Assembly (NCBI GenBank): GCA_023450745.1
Contig: JAEXGR010000082.1
Span: 1-41,638, forward strand
DNA length: 41,638 nt
Direction of reading: 5' to 3'
Source: Synergistota bacterium
Lineage (GTDB): Bacteria; Synergistota; Synergistia; Synergistales; Synergistaceae
A program made the position numbers and the translations under genes. This document shows positions 40,056-41,638 of this stretch, piece after piece. Positions within the stretch are counted from its first letter, which is position 1. Every line of letters starts with the position of its first letter. A model generated the notes under the pieces. It was given only the letters and a program-made list of their open reading frames with translations. It was not told the origin of the DNA and made no database searches.

Positions 40056-41195
40056 ATGGCAAAAAAAGCACCGGTAACCAAAGACGACGTATTGGCGCAG
40101 GCGCTTGGCGAAATCAGGGGAAAATTCGGCGAGGGCTCCATCATGCGTCTTGGCGACGAGGTACAGCACGCGGTAGAGGTCATCCCCAGCGGCATCCTTC
40201 CCCTTGACGTCGCTCTGGGCATCGGCGGCGTGCCGCGCGGCCGTGTTGTGGAAATATTCGGACCGGAGGGCGGCGGAAAGACCACCATTGCCCTGCACAT
40301 ACTTGCCGAGGCGCAGAAGGCCGGGGGAATCGCCGCCTTCATCGACGCGGAACACGCTCTGGACCCGCGCCTGGCGGCGTCGCTGGGAGTAGACACGGCA
40401 AACCTTTACCTCTCACAGCCGGACAGCGGCGAGCAGGCTTTCTATATACTTGACACCCTTGTGCGCAGCGGCGCGCTCGACCTGGTCGTCGTCGACTCGG
40501 TGGCGGCGCTCACGCCGCAGGCGGAAATAGACGGAAAAATGGGAGAGGGCAGCAATCAGGTCGGTCTCCACGCGCGGCTCATGAGCTACGCGCTGCGCCG
40601 TCTCACCTCGGCCATCGCCAAAAGCAAAACGACCGTCATCTTCATCAACCAGCTGCGCGCGCAGATAAGCTCCGGATACAGCCAGGGGCCGACGGAGACC
40701 ACGACCGGCGGCCGCGCGCTGAAATTCTACAGCTCCGTCAGAATAGAAGTACGGCGCGGCAAGCAGGTCACCCAGGGAGACGTCATCATCGGACACGAAC
40801 TTTACATCAAAGTAGTCAAAAACAAACAGGCGCCCCCCTTCCGGACGGCGCACACCACATTGATCTACGGCAAAGGCGTGCCGAAAGGGATGGCGGTCCT
40901 TGATATGGCGCTCGACCGCGAAGTCATGAAACGCAGAGGCTCGTGGATCGCCTATAAAGGCGAAAGCATCGGACAGGGCAAAGAGACCGTCGCCTCCTAC
41001 ATCGAAGAACATCCCGAACTCATGGATGAAATAACCAAAGAGGTCCTGCGCAAGGTGGCGGAAGGGCTTGGCCTGGTCGACGAACCGCAGCACGAAGAGC
41101 CGGAAGATTCAGCTTTGGTGGATAACGTCGAGGCGCTTCTCGAAGAAGGCGTGCTCAAACTGGACATAACGGAAGAACCCGAGCCCGGCGAATAG
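40056..41195 (+). CDS. recA: RecA recombinase
   Basis: ATP-dependent strand-exchange protein and LexA co-protease. 379 residues with AQALGEIRGKFGEGSIMRLG, Walker A GPEGGGKTT, FIDAEHALDP, VVDSVAALTPQAEIDGKMG and loop L2 with NQLRAQISSGYSQGPTETTTG; the acidic tail (EEPEPGE) is typical. TTGGAGG precedes the ATG. In most bacteria this loop reads NQIREKIGVMFGNPETTTGG; here it is NQLRAQISSGYSQGPTETTTGG, a local variation of the kind seen in several lineages. Ends at the hairpin 41248-41276. Confidence 0.99.
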   Translation: MAKKAPVTKDDVLAQALGEIRGKFGEGSIMRLGDEVQHAVEVIPSGILPLDVALGIGGVPRGRVVEIFGPEGGGKTTIALHILAEAQKAGGIAAFIDAEHALDPRLAASLGVDTANLYLSQPDSGEQAFYILDTLVRSGALDLVVVDSVAALTPQAEIDGKMGEGSNQVGLHARLMSYALRRLTSAIAKSKTTVIFINQLRAQISSGYSQGPTETTTGGRALKFYSSVRIEVRRGKQVTQGDVIIGHELYIKVVKNKQAPPFRTAHTTLIYGKGVPKGMAVLDMALDREVMKRRGSWIAYKGESIGQGKETVASYIEEHPELMDEITKEVLRKVAEGLGLVDEPQHEEPEDSALVDNVEALLEEGVLKLDITEEPEPGE

Positions 41196-41247
41196 CACAT
41201 TTTTATTAAGGCTGTCCGAAAAAAATAAAAAAAATACGTAAAATCTG

Positions 41248-41280
41248 CGGCGTTATTTTCTGGTGAAATAACGCCGTTCT
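41248..41280 (+). terminator. Terminator of recA
   Basis: Perfect 11-bp stem CGGCGTTATTT (41248-41258) and AAATAACGCCG (41266-41276), 7-base loop, then TTCTTC. Moderate T-tract. Confidence 0.6.
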
Positions 41281-41388
41281 TCATAAATGTCAATTAACTG
41301 CCCAACAATAAAACTCTAAAAGCATCTATAGTCTTGTAAAGAATACAACTAGATTTCTTAATTATGTAAACCTGCTGCTGTGTATGCG

Positions 41389-41416
41389 TTGACATAATTT
41401 TTTCGCATGATATACT
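41389..41416 (+). promoter_or_regulatory. rRNA operon promoter
   Basis: Perfect TTGACA (41389-41394), 16-base spacer, TATACT (41411-41416). It drives a ~190-base leader (41417-41610) with no ORF support; I find no clear boxA there. Confidence 0.8.
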
Positions 41417-41610
41417 TTCTCTTGCACCATTCAGGGAGGCGTTGCCTCTTAGAAAAAGTGCAACGCACCATGACAAAAAGAATAACGAGAAAGCAAAAGC
41501 GACATACGCCGAAAGGACGGTCAATTGCCGGAGATTCTGCAGGAGACGGACCTTGAGGCGTGTGTATTTGAAGAACAAAAAAGTCAGCGAGAAGTAAGCA
41601 CGCTAGGAAT

Positions 41611-41638
41611 CAAACGGAGAGTTTGATCCTGGCTCAGG
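41611..41638 (+). rRNA. rrs: 16S rRNA, first bases only
   Basis: AGAGTTTGATCCTGGCTCAG begins at 41618, the universal start of 16S rRNA (E. coli positions 8-27), so the gene begins about 41611 and runs out of the window. Confidence 0.97.

Noticed and set aside
41294..41578. 94-codon minus frame in the rRNA leader
   Set aside because: Antisense to the rRNA promoter and leader; no start signal.

Overview
The window looks like chromosome from a GC-rich (roughly 57-58%), amino-acid-fermenting anaerobe with two membranes. My best guess is Synergistota, close to Cloacibacillus; this rests on gene content and style, not on a database match. Supporting signs are secreted binding proteins with Sec signal peptides and no lipobox, a large share of amino-acid catabolism (threonine dehydrogenase plus 2-amino-3-ketobutyrate CoA ligase; ornithine aminotransferase plus a pyrroline-5-carboxylate reductase-like enzyme; a branched-chain amino-acid binding protein), cobalamin adenosylation, and a pilin-like prepilin.

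Layout. 1-4400 (minus): a glycogen pair, an unusual one-chain fusion of a GH57-type hydrolase with an alpha-glucan phosphorylase, followed by glgA, which runs off the window. 4500-7910 (plus): a small HATPase protein, a probable 6S RNA, a HAD-family protein and rarA. 8000-9040 (minus): a Cys/His-rich protein and a PduO-type adenosyltransferase. 9250-10830: tRNA-Leu(CAA) followed by a short accessory patch holding two different toxin-antitoxin modules: a RelB/DinJ-YoeB type II pair, and a compact locus built like the type I 'par' (Fst/RNA I-RNA II) systems. 10900-15220: a MATE exporter, a LivJ/LivK-type binding protein and a CPA1 antiporter. 15290-17550 (minus): kbl and tdh. 17880-21060: typA/bipA and a DUF815-type AAA ATPase. 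21090-25430: a double-headed GntR-like regulator, a mini PAS protein, rocD and a proC-like gene. 25580-28230: a GGDEF protein and an orphan PreA-like dehydrogenase, convergent. 28375-32300 (minus): an ABC importer operon behind a large four-half-site palindrome. 32550-35800: a prepilin-like protein, a CBS-pair protein, an ArsB/NhaD-type transporter and a DedA protein. 36018-41195: a tightly overlapping operon (asparaginase-fold protein, rimO, pgpA, pncC, thpR), then recA. The window ends with an rRNA promoter, leader and the first bases of 16S rRNA.

The genes are mostly housekeeping, and the convergent pairs share strong bidirectional hairpin terminators. The most interesting points are: (1) the par-like type I toxin-antitoxin candidate at 10374-10650, with a sequestered Shine-Dalgarno, a 26-residue membrane peptide, a ~62-nt convergent antisense RNA and matching direct repeats; (2) thpR, whose ATG coupled to pncC hits an in-frame TGA at codon 4, so that translation probably starts at a CTG; (3) the GH57-phosphorylase fusion; (4) the symmetrical operator before the ABC importer; and (5) an asparaginase-fold protein that has lost the catalytic motifs and heads the rimO operon. 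All calls are from reading the sequence; no searches were run.
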